NCBI RefSeq assembly: GCF_001542625.1 | Contig: NZ_CP016279.1 | Location: 6,014,001 to 6,078,000, forward strand | Direction of reading: 5' to 3' | Origin: Streptomyces griseochromogenes | Lineage (GTDB): Bacteria > Actinomycetota > Actinomycetes > Streptomycetales > Streptomycetaceae | DNA length: 64,000 nt | The notes under the pieces: generated by a model | Databases searched by the model: none | Told to the model about the DNA's origin: nothing | What the model saw: the letters and a program-made list of their open reading frames with translations, nothing else | Made by a program: the position numbers and the translations under genes | Part shown: piece by piece, positions 35,242 through 43,144 of the stretch | Layout of the letters: every line of letters starts with the position of its first letter | Numbering within the stretch: the first letter of the stretch is position 1

Positions 35242-36108
35242 ATGAGACATGGAGCAGATCTCGGCATGCTCCGCACCTTCCTGTGCGTCTACCGATGCGG
35301 CGGCGTCGCCAGAGCCGCAGGCCTGCTCGGACTGTCGCAGCCCGCCGTCTCGCGTCATCTCAAGGCGCTGGAAGGCATCATGGGACGGCCCCTCTTCGAC
35401 CGGCTGGGGCGCGGAGTGGCGCCGACCCAGGCCGGAGACCTCCTCGCCGCCCAGATCGCCACCCACCTGGACGCCCTGGAAGACGCGGTCGACGCGCTCC
35501 CTCCCACCAGCGCCAACGCCCCCGTGCTGCTGGGGGCGCCGAGCGACCTGCTCGCGGTCCATGTCCTGCCCAAGCTGACCCCGCTGCTGACGAGCGGTGT
35601 CGATGTGCACTGCCGCATCGGCTTGTCACCGGAGCTCGCGCAGGTGGTGCTGCACGACGAGTTGGACATCGCCGTCGTGACCAGGATCGAGCGGGCCCCG
35701 ACGAGACAGCTTCACCTCAGGCATCTGTGCGACGAGGAGTTCGTACTGGTGGGCCCGGCCGGAGAGGCGCCGTATACGCCGGAGAACGACAGCCGACGTT
35801 TCATCGGGTACTCCCCCGCCATGCCCATGGCCCGGCGCTACTTCCGCATGTGCTGGGGCATGCAGCCACCGACACCCGGGTTGACGGTAGCCGACCTTCG
35901 GACCGTGGTGTCCGCCGTCGCCGCCGGCGCCGGACTGAGCGTCGTCCCCCGCTATCTCGCGCAGGATGCCTTGGACGCCGGCGCACTGAGTGTGCTGCAC
36001 ACACCGGACACGCCGGTGAGCAACTCGATATACCTGGCCACGCGACGGGGCCGGGAACACCTGCCGCAGATCAACGCGGCCTTCGAGTTGCTCTGCCAGA
36101 CGGCCTGA
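35242..36108 (+). CDS. LysR-family regulator
   Basis: A 288-residue LysR protein with the HTH at about 8-65 (LGMLRTFLCVYRCGGVARAAGLLGLSQPAVSRHLKALEGIMGRPLFDR) and a substrate-binding domain after it (LLGAPSDLLAVHVLPKLTPLL, VVSAVAAGAGLSVVPRYLA). It ends 8 bp before the end of the convergent TetR gene. The close GAGAAC palindrome suggests control by itself or, more likely, by the adjacent TetR. The membrane protein at 34975 is the obvious divergent target. Confidence 0.88.
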   Translation: MRHGADLGMLRTFLCVYRCGGVARAAGLLGLSQPAVSRHLKALEGIMGRPLFDRLGRGVAPTQAGDLLAAQIATHLDALEDAVDALPPTSANAPVLLGAPSDLLAVHVLPKLTPLLTSGVDVHCRIGLSPELAQVVLHDELDIAVVTRIERAPTRQLHLRHLCDEEFVLVGPAGEAPYTPENDSRRFIGYSPAMPMARRYFRMCWGMQPPTPGLTVADLRTVVSAVAAGAGLSVVPRYLAQDALDAGALSVLHTPDTPVSNSIYLATRRGREHLPQINAAFELLCQTA

Positions 36109-36115
36109 GTGACAC

Positions 36116-36703
36116 TCAACCCACCCGCGCCGACTGCAGCAGAACCGCCGCGGCCGCTCTGCCCCGTGCGGCCGACTGAGGGTCACCCGAGATGGCGGCG
36201 GTGGTCATGGCCCCTTCGGCGAGCAGGACGACATGATCGGCCACCTCCGAAGGAGCGCCCGCCCGCCGCACCAGATCGACCACGAAGTGCCGGAACCGCT
36301 CCTTGTGATGGCGCGCCGCTTCGGTGACTTCCGGGGAGGTGGCTCCCAGTTCACCGAACGAGTTGATGAAGGCGCAGCCACGGAAATCCGGTTGCTCGAA
36401 CCAGATGTGCAGCCAGTCGAAGACCGCGAGCACACGTTCACGCGCCGACGCGTCCGCCGCCTCGACGTACTCCTCGAGTTCGCCCCGCCATCGGGCGTCC
36501 CGCCGCCGCAGATACTCCTCGACAAGGACGCCCTTCGAGGGGAACTGCTGGTAGAGGCGCCGGAGCGTGACCCCGGCGGCCGTACGCACAGCGTCCATCC
36601 CGACCGTCTGAATGCCCTGGCTGTAAAAGAGCTGTTCGGCCGCGTCGAGGATCCGGGTCCGGATCGGGTCATCGTGCATCGTTGGGGCGCCCTTGCCGTC
36701 CAT
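36116..36703 (-). CDS. TetR-family regulator
   Basis: A 195-residue repressor with the HTH at about 8-55 (RTRILDAAEQLFYSQGIQTVGMDAVRTAAGVTLRRLYQQFPSKGVLV) and a ligand domain with GCAFINSFGELGATSPEV, typical of the TetR group that controls oxidoreductases. Three starts are possible: GTG 36727, ATG 36703 and ATG 36679. ATG 36703 is used because the first lies upstream of the palindrome and the third has poorer ribosome-site spacing. The operator-like GAGAAC-N4-GTTCT repeat overlaps its 5' end, so it is probably autoregulated. Confidence 0.84.
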   Translation of the reverse strand: MDGKGAPTMHDDPIRTRILDAAEQLFYSQGIQTVGMDAVRTAAGVTLRRLYQQFPSKGVLVEEYLRRRDARWRGELEEYVEAADASARERVLAVFDWLHIWFEQPDFRGCAFINSFGELGATSPEVTEAARHHKERFRHFVVDLVRRAGAPSEVADHVVLLAEGAMTTAAISGDPQSAARGRAAAAVLLQSARVG

Positions 36704-36707
36704 GTGC

Positions 36708-36722
36708 GAGAACTTTCGTTCT
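36708..36722. promoter_or_regulatory. Autoregulatory palindrome at the TetR start
   Basis: GAGAAC-TTTC-GTTCT, matching the LysR promoter palindrome at 35209 in both arms and spacer length. It lies directly upstream of the preferred TetR start. Confidence 0.65.
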
Positions 36723-36913
36723 GTCACCTTACTCGGCGGGTTGAGTCACTTTCCAGAGCGTGAGGGACCGACCTCGGACACAGCCGGTTCACGGGATGCC
36801 GACAGTCCGAACATACCTGCCATTGGCGATGGGGTGCATGAGCGGGGTATTCACCATTGTTGTGAGTACTATTCGGTAAAGCAACGGCACACAACCTCAG
36901 GGAGAGAGTGACT

Positions 36914-37525
36914 GTGGCCGAGAATCATGATGAGACAACCAGCCTCAGACCGTTGTACGCCGCCCGGCTGGCAGAGGATCTGAAGCGCAACGCCGAGGAA
37001 CAGGAGCGGCTCAGCAGCGAGGTGGCCGCGATCCAGGAGAAGCTGGAGACGCTGCGCCAGGACCAGGCCCTCTTGGCGACCATGCAGGAGGCGCTCGTCG
37101 GCGCGCAGGACATGGGTGACACAGCGGCCGCGCCCACCGCCAAGGCCTCTCTTCCACACCAGGCCACGCCTGTTCCGCAGGCCGGCAAGCAGAAGACGAA
37201 CCGCGCCAGGAAGACGACGTCGGCGAAGAAGACGGCACCCGCCGCACGCACCGCCGATGCGCCCAAGGGCGCGGGCAGTCCGACGCTGCGCGATCTCGTG
37301 GTCAGTCACCTGGGCGGGGAGAGTGAGCCGCGTTCGGCCCTCGAAGTCACCGACGCCCTGATCGGCGCCCACCCCGACCGCGGGATCAAACTCACGGTGG
37401 TGCGCAGCACCCTGGAGGCCATGGTCGCCAAGGGGCACGTCCGTCGCAGCAAGCAGGGCAAGTCCGTCTTCTACTCGGCGGATCCGGCCGTGGCCGAGGC
37501 CGGGCAGGAACCCGTGACCGCCTGA
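36914..37525 (+). CDS. Coiled-coil / basic linker / winged-helix protein A (nucleoid-associated-like)
   Basis: A 203-residue soluble protein of unrecognised family. Residues about 10-62 form a heptad-rich coiled coil (LAEDLKRNAEEQERLSSEVAAIQEKLETLRQDQALLATMQEAL). About 75-125 is a Lys/Ala/Thr-rich linker like histone H1 tails (KQKTNRARKTTSAKKTAPAAR). About 127-192 reads as a winged helix (PTLRDLVVSHLGGESEPRSALEVTDALIGAHPD, EAMVAKGHVRRSKQGKSVFYS). This suggests dimerisation plus DNA binding. GTG 36914 is chosen since GGAGAG sits 7 nt upstream; GTG 36908 is too close. A paralogue lies 4 kb away. Confidence 0.82.
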   Translation: MAENHDETTSLRPLYAARLAEDLKRNAEEQERLSSEVAAIQEKLETLRQDQALLATMQEALVGAQDMGDTAAAPTAKASLPHQATPVPQAGKQKTNRARKTTSAKKTAPAARTADAPKGAGSPTLRDLVVSHLGGESEPRSALEVTDALIGAHPDRGIKLTVVRSTLEAMVAKGHVRRSKQGKSVFYSADPAVAEAGQEPVTA

Positions 37526-37538
37526 CCGGCTGTCACGT

Positions 37539-37590
37539 CGATGGGCGGTGTCGGGCAGGTCCTGCAGGACCTGCCCGACACCGCCCATCG
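37539..37590. terminator. 52-bp perfect palindrome, probable bidirectional terminator
   Basis: Both 26-nt halves are exact complements with no spacer; the centre is CCTGCAGG. It starts 14 bp after the stop of protein A and lies 130 bp before the GMC gene. As RNA it would fold into a very stable hairpin. As DNA it could extrude as a cruciform or bind a dimeric protein. Confidence 0.8.
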
Positions 37591-37719
37591 GCATTCCCCG
37601 GTCACCCTGAACTCGACGACACGTTGCATTTACTGATGGTTGACGATCACTCGCATCATGGCTCGCCCGGTGACTGATCGGTTTGGCTGGGACAACGTCG
37701 CCGTCGAAAGGGATGTCCC

Positions 37720-39156
37720 ATGCGCACTGTCATCGTGGGAGCCGGGTCCGCCGGTCTCGTCTGTGCCTGGAAGCTCAGCGCGGACCCAAGTCATGAAGTC
37801 GTCCTGGTGGACGCGGGTACGGACCCCGGCCCGAATGTGCCGGACGAACTGCGCACGGAGATTCTCCTGCCGGCGCACTACTACTGGCAGTACACCGACG
37901 AGGACACCGGCGCCTTCCTGCCGCGAGGCAAGGTGTTCGGCGGCAGTTCCGCGGTGAACGCGGCAGCGGCGGTCCGCGGTCAGCCTTGGTGCTACGACGC
38001 CTGGGACTCGGCACTGTGGTCGTACGACGCCTGCCTGCCCGCCTTCCGTGCTCTCGAAGCCGACCAGCAGTTCGGTCAGGAGGACCACCACGGGGCCGAG
38101 GGACCCATAGCGATCACCCGGTACGAGCAGAGCGCGTTCGACCTCGTCTTCCAGGACGTCTGCCGGCGCCACGGCTATCACCCGGTGGCCGATCACAACG
38201 CCCCCGGAGCCCTCGGCTTCGGCCCCTTTCCCACCAACCGCGTCGACGGTGTGCGGTTGAGCACCCTCGTGAGCGTGCTGCCCCTCATCCGTTCCCGCGC
38301 CAACGTGGTCCTGCGGCCGGCCAGTGAGGTGCTGCGGGTGCTGGTCAGCGGGGGCGCGGCGCACGGTGTGGTGCTGCTGGACGCGCAGGGGCAGCATGTC
38401 GTCGAGGCCGACCGCGTCATCCTGTCGGCCGGGACGTTCGGCACACCGGAGATCCTCTTCCACTCGGGCATCGGCCCGGCCGACGACCTGCGGAACGCGG
38501 ACCTGCCGGTCCTCGTCCACGCGCCGCAGCTGGGCACGAACCTGTCCGATCACGTCCTGTTCCAGCTGAACGTGGACGTCACCGACGCCTCCCAACTGCC
38601 CATGCCGGGTGGTCAGGGCACCTTGCTCACCTACGAACTGCCCGGCGACCGTCATCCGCAGGCTCAGATATTCGCCTACCACGCCGCCTTCTTCGACCCC
38701 ACCGCGGGCCCGCACGCGGCCGCGGTGACCGCCTCGCTGGTCACCCCCGAGAGCCGGGGCCACCTCGCGTTGGGCCGAGGACGAGCCCGAGTCCGCCTCC
38801 GTCATCTGTCGGCGCCCCTGGACCGGTCACGGGCAGCCGACATCGTCACGACGGCCGCCGGCATCGTGGACGACCTGGCCGCACAAGGACGGGTCAAGCT
38901 GCCCGACGCACCCTGGTGGCGCAGCGAGGACCTGCCGCAGGCTTGCCGCGCCCAGGCCCTGTCGTACCACCACCCGGTGGGCACCTGCCGGTTGGGCCGG
39001 GACGATGCCAGTGTCGTCGACGAGCGTCTACGAGTCCGGGGCGTGGACCGGCTGATGGTGGCCGACGCCTCCGTCATGCCGACCATTCCGCGGGCCCACA
39101 CCAATCTGGCCACGATGATGATCGGTTACCGGGCGGCAGACTTCGCCGCCGAGTGA
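37720..39156 (+). CDS. GMC-family FAD oxidoreductase
   Basis: A 478-residue flavoprotein, shorter than choline dehydrogenase. The N-terminal FAD motif is VIVGAGSAGLVCAWKL, the GMC signature is PRGKVFGGSSAVNAAA and the C-terminal active-site region is SYHHPVGTCRLG and IPRAHTNLATMMIGYRAA. AAGGG precedes ATG 37720 by 7 nt. It could oxidise an alcohol with oxygen or another carrier. The length is also compatible with the mycofactocin-associated MftG group, but no mycofactocin genes are in the window. It is flanked by the two coiled-coil paralogues. Confidence 0.87.
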   Translation: MRTVIVGAGSAGLVCAWKLSADPSHEVVLVDAGTDPGPNVPDELRTEILLPAHYYWQYTDEDTGAFLPRGKVFGGSSAVNAAAAVRGQPWCYDAWDSALWSYDACLPAFRALEADQQFGQEDHHGAEGPIAITRYEQSAFDLVFQDVCRRHGYHPVADHNAPGALGFGPFPTNRVDGVRLSTLVSVLPLIRSRANVVLRPASEVLRVLVSGGAAHGVVLLDAQGQHVVEADRVILSAGTFGTPEILFHSGIGPADDLRNADLPVLVHAPQLGTNLSDHVLFQLNVDVTDASQLPMPGGQGTLLTYELPGDRHPQAQIFAYHAAFFDPTAGPHAAAVTASLVTPESRGHLALGRGRARVRLRHLSAPLDRSRAADIVTTAAGIVDDLAAQGRVKLPDAPWWRSEDLPQACRAQALSYHHPVGTCRLGRDDASVVDERLRVRGVDRLMVADASVMPTIPRAHTNLATMMIGYRAADFAAE

Positions 39157-39325
39157 CTCCCGTGTGTGAAGGTGCCCGGGACAAGTCACCGTCCCGGACA
39201 ACTCCACGTGCTTGTAGGGCGGTTGGGCGAGCCGGGTCAGGGCCCCGCGGGCGGCTCGCCGAGGAGTCGGCGGACGGCCGCCTCGTCGTAGCCCGGCTCG
39301 GTCAGGACATGATGGCTGTGCCGGC

Positions 39326-39605
39326 TCAGCACAGCACTGCCTTGCGCAGGGGCCACTTGCTCGCCAGGAAGGCGCCGAAGGGCTGGACGAGTACCTGCAC
39401 CACGAGGGCGAGTGAGATGACACTGAGGAACTTGGTCCGGCTGAAGTCAACGCTCGATGTGGCCCAGGTCAGGGCGAACGTCGTCTTGACGTAGGTGATC
39501 GCCACGCCGGCCGCGCCCGCCAGGGCGCCCAGCACGGTGAGCAGCGGGTAGCGGGAGATCGCCTGCGCGGACGTGAGGGCGAGTGCCAGGTCCGCGTGAG
39601 ATTCC
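39326..39605 (-). pseudogene. Fragment of an MHS-type MFS transporter
   Basis: About 90 codons match the middle of metabolite:H+ symporters (ESHADLALALTSAQAISRYPLLTVL, then the helices VAITYVKTTFALTWATSSVDFSRTKFLSVISLALVVQVLVQPFGAFLASK). Homology starts after the cytoplasmic loop and stops just where the DRVGRRP motif should follow. No other part of the transporter is present nearby. It is a deletion remnant. Confidence 0.72.
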
Positions 39606-39682
39606 CTCACTGTGCACGTTGTGTCGGGCCGGCGTCCAAGACCAGAATGCGGGGCGCGTTGAGACCGTCTGCGTCTCAATCG

Positions 39683-39792
39683 ACTCAACGCGTGAGTGCC
39701 TCCCGCTCAGCCCGCGAGTGACATCGGCTCAATGCGCGAGTGGGACCCACTCAACCCGCGAGCGGGGTCCACTCAACCCGCGAGCGATCACG
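39683..39792. repeat. Five 22-bp tandem repeats with internal dyads
   Basis: Units start at 39683, 39705, 39727, 39749 and 39771, each on the pattern (A/G)CTCA-N3-GCGAG followed by ten variable bases; unit one has CGTGAGT. The first carries a perfect dyad ACTCA-ACGCG-TGAGT and the others CTCA...GAG arms. The 22-bp period is two helical turns, so bound dimers would stack on one face. The array lies between the MFS fragment and the LysR fragment. Confidence 0.85.
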
Positions 39793-39798
39793 AGAGCG

Positions 39799-40490
39799 CT
39801 ACCGGTCGGACTCGGCCGACGTCGGCAGCACCCGCTCGGCGACGCGCAGCATCGCGTCCAGGGCCGCCGACCGGTTGCCGGTGCGCCAAGCCAGTGCGAT
39901 GGGCAGCACCGGAACGTCCGGTCCCGCCAGTGGGCGAAAGCACACCTGATCGAGGCGAATGGCGTCGGCCGAGGCGACCACGATGTCCACACCCACCCCC
40001 GCGCCGACCAGCGCCGGCAGGGTGTACACGTCCGGTGCTTCCTGGACGATGCGGGGCACGAACCCCGCATCGTGGCAGGCCTGCGCCATGGCCTCCCGTA
40101 CGGCCGAGCCCCGTGAGGCGGGGAAGGTCACGAACGGCTCCCTTGCCCGTTCGGTCAGGGGAATGTCGGTGCGCGCCGCCGGGGGATGGCTGTCCGGCAG
40201 TGCCACCAGCAGCGGTTCCCTGCGCACCACCCGGGCGGTGATGCCCCGGCGGACGGGCAGCGACACGAAGCCCAGGTCGAGGGTGTCACCGGCGATCTGC
40301 CCCAACGCCTCCCCCGCGTGGGTCTTCCCCCGCAGAACGAGTTCGATGCCGGGGCGTTCGGTTGCCACGGCGCGGCTGAGCACCGGCAGACAGCTGTAAC
40401 TGCCGGCTCCCGCGGACCCGATCGCCACCCGGCCGACCGCGCCCGATGCCAGGACGCGATCCGCGGCACCGCGGTCGGCCACCGGCGCCT
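39799..40490 (-). pseudogene. LysR regulator lacking its HTH domain
   Basis: The ~230 codons up to the TAG at 39799-39801 encode only the linker end and effector domain of a LysR protein (AADRVLASGAVGRVAIGSAGAGSYSCLPVLSRAV, LDLGFVSLPVRRGITARVV, LVGAGVGVDIVVASADAIRL). The N-terminal HTH and dimerisation helix are missing; at about 40490 the sequence passes into a fragment of an alcohol dehydrogenase gene on the other strand. It is an illegitimate junction between two broken genes. Confidence 0.8.
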
Positions 40491-40498
40491 TCCTGGAG

Positions 40499-40640
40499 AT
40501 GAGCACGTTCCCCGCGGAGGAGGGCATCGAGCCGGCCCTCGACACCGTGTACGGCTTCGGGGGCGCTCACAGTGTCCACGAGCACCTCGCGCGCGGCGCC
40601 TTCGGCAAGATCGCCATCCGGGTCGCCGGCCGACTCACGG
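40499..40640 (+). pseudogene. C-terminal tail of a zinc-type / quinone oxidoreductase
   Basis: About 45 codons match the end of medium-chain dehydrogenases (FPAEEGIEPALDTVYGFGGAHSVHEHLARGAFGKIAIRVAG, the usual ...A-HEHL--G--FGKI-I-V ending). No upstream part exists: the sequence abuts the truncated LysR remnant. The frame runs on to 40804 with unrelated codons. Confidence 0.65.
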
Positions 40641-40934
40641 ACGACTGCCCACTGACACCGGCGGGCGGGGCACGCGGCCCGCGGCTCGTCCGTCGGCAAC
40701 CTCGATCGGCCAACAGGGGGCTGCTCCCGACAGAGTCCGAGCTACAGGAAATATTTCAGCCACACTGCAGAGACCATTGCGCACGTCTTCCGTACTATCG
40801 CTAAGACACCACTGTGCGGCAGTAACCGCTGGTGTTCACAAGGCACCAGGCTCAACACCGCATGCCTTGGATTTCGCATACGCCACGAACCGGCCGCCCG
40901 CCGGACGTGGCCTTCGGGAAGGGGTGCACCCAGC

Positions 40935-41522
40935 ATGTCCGAAACCACCACAGCGACCACCGAGTTGACTTCGCAGTACAGCGCACAGGTGACCGGCGAC
41001 CTCGAGCGCAACCTCAAAGAGCAGGAACGCCTCAGCGATGAGATCCAGGCACTGCAGCAGCAGTTGGCCTCCCTTCAGCAGGACCACACCGTCCTGCTGA
41101 ACATCCAGCAAGCCCTCGGTCTCCCGACGGTACCCGCTCCCCGTGAGAAGGCCGCGGCCAAGCCGGTCGCGGGCAAGCAGGCGAGGAAGAAGACTGCCGC
41201 CGCCGCTCCTGGGCGCAAGGGAGCCGGCAAGAAGAGTTCGGCCGCGGCGACTTCGCCGTCGGCGCTGCCCACGCTCGTCGACCTCGTCCGTGAGCATCTT
41301 GCGGGTCAGAGCGAACCCCGGTCCGCCGCCGAAGTCACCACCGCGCTGGCGGAGCGACACCCCGAGCGCACCGTCAGGACAACCGTCGTGCGCACCACGC
41401 TGGAAGGGCTCGTGGCCAAGAACCAGGCCCAGCGCACCAAACAGGGCACATCCGTCTTCTACACCACCTCCGACACTGCCTCGCCGGCCACACCCGCCGA
41501 GCAGAGCCCCGAGTCCGACTGA
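40935..41522 (+). CDS. Coiled-coil / basic linker / winged-helix protein B (paralogue of A)
   Basis: A 195-residue paralogue of the protein at 36914. The coiled coil (LERNLKEQERLSDEIQALQQQLASLQQDHTVLLNIQQAL) is about 24-64. The Lys/Ala linker (ARKKTAAAAPGRKGAGKKSSAAA) is about 82-110. The winged helix (PTLVDLVREHLAGQSEPRSAAEVTTALAERHPERTVRTTVVRTTLEGLVAKNQAQRTKQGTSVFYT) is about 113-180. Conserved across both are LERN/LKRN-EQERLS, QSEPRSA-EVT-AL, TVVR-TLE-(M/L)VAK and KQGKSVFY/KQGTSVFY. Upstream regions share GTACTAT. The function is unknown; a DNA-architectural or regulatory role is inferred. Confidence 0.82.
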   Translation: MSETTTATTELTSQYSAQVTGDLERNLKEQERLSDEIQALQQQLASLQQDHTVLLNIQQALGLPTVPAPREKAAAKPVAGKQARKKTAAAAPGRKGAGKKSSAAATSPSALPTLVDLVREHLAGQSEPRSAAEVTTALAERHPERTVRTTVVRTTLEGLVAKNQAQRTKQGTSVFYTTSDTASPATPAEQSPESD

Positions 41523-41546
41523 GCGGCGATCCGCCAGGCGCCCGAG

Positions 41547-41642
41547 TCAGTGCCCGTCATCCGTCGTTCCGGCGGCTCGCACGTCGCCGCCGGGGTGGTA
41601 GTACGACGCCGGGGCGAACAGGGCGACGGGGGTTGTCGTCAC
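41547..41642 (-). CDS. Possible 31-residue ORF coupled to the MFS exporter
   Basis: A GTG at 41640-41642 overlaps the stop of the MFS gene (GTGA) and opens 31 codons (start VTTTPVALFAPASYYHPGGD) ending at 41547. It could be a small protein or the stump of a lost downstream gene. No homologue is known to me and it may not be expressed. Confidence 0.3.
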   Translation of the reverse strand: MTTTPVALFAPASYYHPGGDVRAAGTTDDGH

Positions 41643-43087
41643 GAGTGTGTTCCTTCCAGTCGGTTGTCCGCGGTGTCGCCGGGGTGGAGGCCGGGTGTGG
41701 CGGCCCGGCTCCGGGGCAGTATGCCGATGGCGACGGCCGCCGCGAACACGAAGAGGACGGCTGTGACGGTCAGGCCGAGGGCGTAGCCGTCGTTGAGTGC
41801 GGCGGGGTCGGTGGCCGTGCCGGTGCGGTGTGCGGCGAGCGTGGCCAGAGCGGCCAGGCCCACACAACCGCCCAGTTGGCGTGAGCTGTTGAAGAGTCCC
41901 GATGCCATGCCGGCCTCGCGGGAGGCGACGCCGGTGGTCGCGGCCGCGGCGATCGGGGCCAGCACGAGTCCGGCACCGACGCTGGTGACGAGGGACGGGC
42001 CGAGCACGTCCGTGAGGAATCCGCCGCGGGGACCGATGAAGGAGAACCAGGCCAGACCCACCGCGGCCAGCAGGGCTCCGGGCACCAGTGAGGCGCGGGG
42101 GCCGCGGGTGGCAGTGATGCGGGTCGCGACGGCCGTGCCGGCGACCAGCCCCACGGAGAAGGGCAGGAATCCGGCACCGGTCGCCGCCGCACTCATGCCC
42201 AGGACCTGTTGCATGTACAGGGACACGAAATAGAACGCCGTGAACTGGCCGGCCGCTGCCAGGAACACGAGCAGGTTCGCGCCGGCGACCCATCGGCTGC
42301 GCAGCAGGCTCAACCGCAACAGCGGTGACGACGTGCGCGATTCGGCGTAGGCGAAGGCGGCGAGCAGGGCGACCGCGGCGCCGAGGCTCCCCCATGTCGC
42401 GGGCGACCCCCAACCGACCGCGTCGGTGCGGACGACACCGAGCACCAGGAGCCCGATGCCGCCGGTGCCGAGGACGGCACCCAACGCATCGAGCCTCTCG
42501 CCCCGGCGGGGTCGTGCCACGGCGGGCGGTGTGGCGGAGACCAGCGCGAGGGCCACCGCCACGATGGGCACGTTGATCAGCATGACCCAGCGCCAGCCCG
42601 CGTACTCGGTCAGCAGCCCGCCCGCCAGCACGCCCAGCGCACCACCCGCGGCGTTCACCGCGCTCCACACCCCGAGTGCGCGGACGCGCCGGGGGCCTTC
42701 GGGGAAGGTGGTGGTGATCATCGCCAGCGCGGCAGGGGTGGCCGCGGCGGCGCCGAGGCCCTGCCCGGCACGGGCGGCGATCAGTTGCCAGGGTTCCTGG
42801 GCCAGTCCTCCCGCGAGCGAGCAGAGCCCGAAGACGGCCATGCCCAGCACGAACAGCCGGCGCCGGCCGTACAGGTCGCAGGTCCGGCCGCCCAGCAGCA
42901 GGAACCCGCCGAAGGTGAGCGCGTAGATGTGCACGACCCACGACAGGTCGAGCGGGGCGAATCCCAGGGCGGTGCGGATCGCGGGCAGTGCGATGGTGAC
43001 CACCGCCATGTCCAGCGCGGCGACGAACTGGGCGACGGCCGCGGCCGCCAGCACCACTCCAGGGCGCCCTTCTAAGTTTCTATACAT
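41639..43087 (-). CDS. DHA2-type MFS drug exporter (EmrB/QacA family)
   Basis: A 482-residue exporter with 14 predicted helices. Family motifs are LDMAVVTIALPAI in helix 1, LLGGRTCDLYGRRRLFVLG in loop 2-3, and GQGLGAAAATPAALAMI and WRWVMLINVPIVAVALAL in helices 4-6. The listed ATG 43087 lies inside the divergent palindrome, so either the transcript is leaderless or the real start is a GTG near 43055, which has GAAGGG upstream. It is regulated by the divergent TetR at 43145. It probably extrudes a drug or an endogenous product. Confidence 0.9.
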   Translation of the reverse strand: MYRNLEGRPGVVLAAAAVAQFVAALDMAVVTIALPAIRTALGFAPLDLSWVVHIYALTFGGFLLLGGRTCDLYGRRRLFVLGMAVFGLCSLAGGLAQEPWQLIAARAGQGLGAAAATPAALAMITTTFPEGPRRVRALGVWSAVNAAGGALGVLAGGLLTEYAGWRWVMLINVPIVAVALALVSATPPAVARPRRGERLDALGAVLGTGGIGLLVLGVVRTDAVGWGSPATWGSLGAAVALLAAFAYAESRTSSPLLRLSLLRSRWVAGANLLVFLAAAGQFTAFYFVSLYMQQVLGMSAAATGAGFLPFSVGLVAGTAVATRITATRGPRASLVPGALLAAVGLAWFSFIGPRGGFLTDVLGPSLVTSVGAGLVLAPIAAAATTGVASREAGMASGLFNSSRQLGGCVGLAALATLAAHRTGTATDPAALNDGYALGLTVTAVLFVFAAAVAIGILPRSRAATPGLHPGDTADNRLEGTHS

Positions 43088-43096
43088 GTAAGAAAA
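43077..43096. promoter_or_regulatory. Palindrome between MFS and TetR genes
   Basis: TTTCTATACATGTAAGAAAA: the core TACATGTA is a perfect 8-bp palindrome flanked by TTTCT and AGAAA arms, offset by one base. It lies about 50 bp ahead of the TetR start and covers the 5' end of the exporter gene, an obvious TetR operator. Confidence 0.75.
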
Positions 43097-43144
43097 CTAG
43101 CGCGAAGTGATCGCTCCTGTCGACACCTGGGGGATGATGGCGCC

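Noticed and set aside
35079..36179. 366-codon plus frame over the LysR gene
   Set aside because: Arg/Pro-rich shadow in a different frame from the LysR protein, which has a complete HTH and effector domain.
39683..39792. Tandem repeats considered as a CRISPR array
   Set aside because: Units are contiguous 22-mers without spacers of constant unique sequence, only five copies, and no cas genes are in the window.
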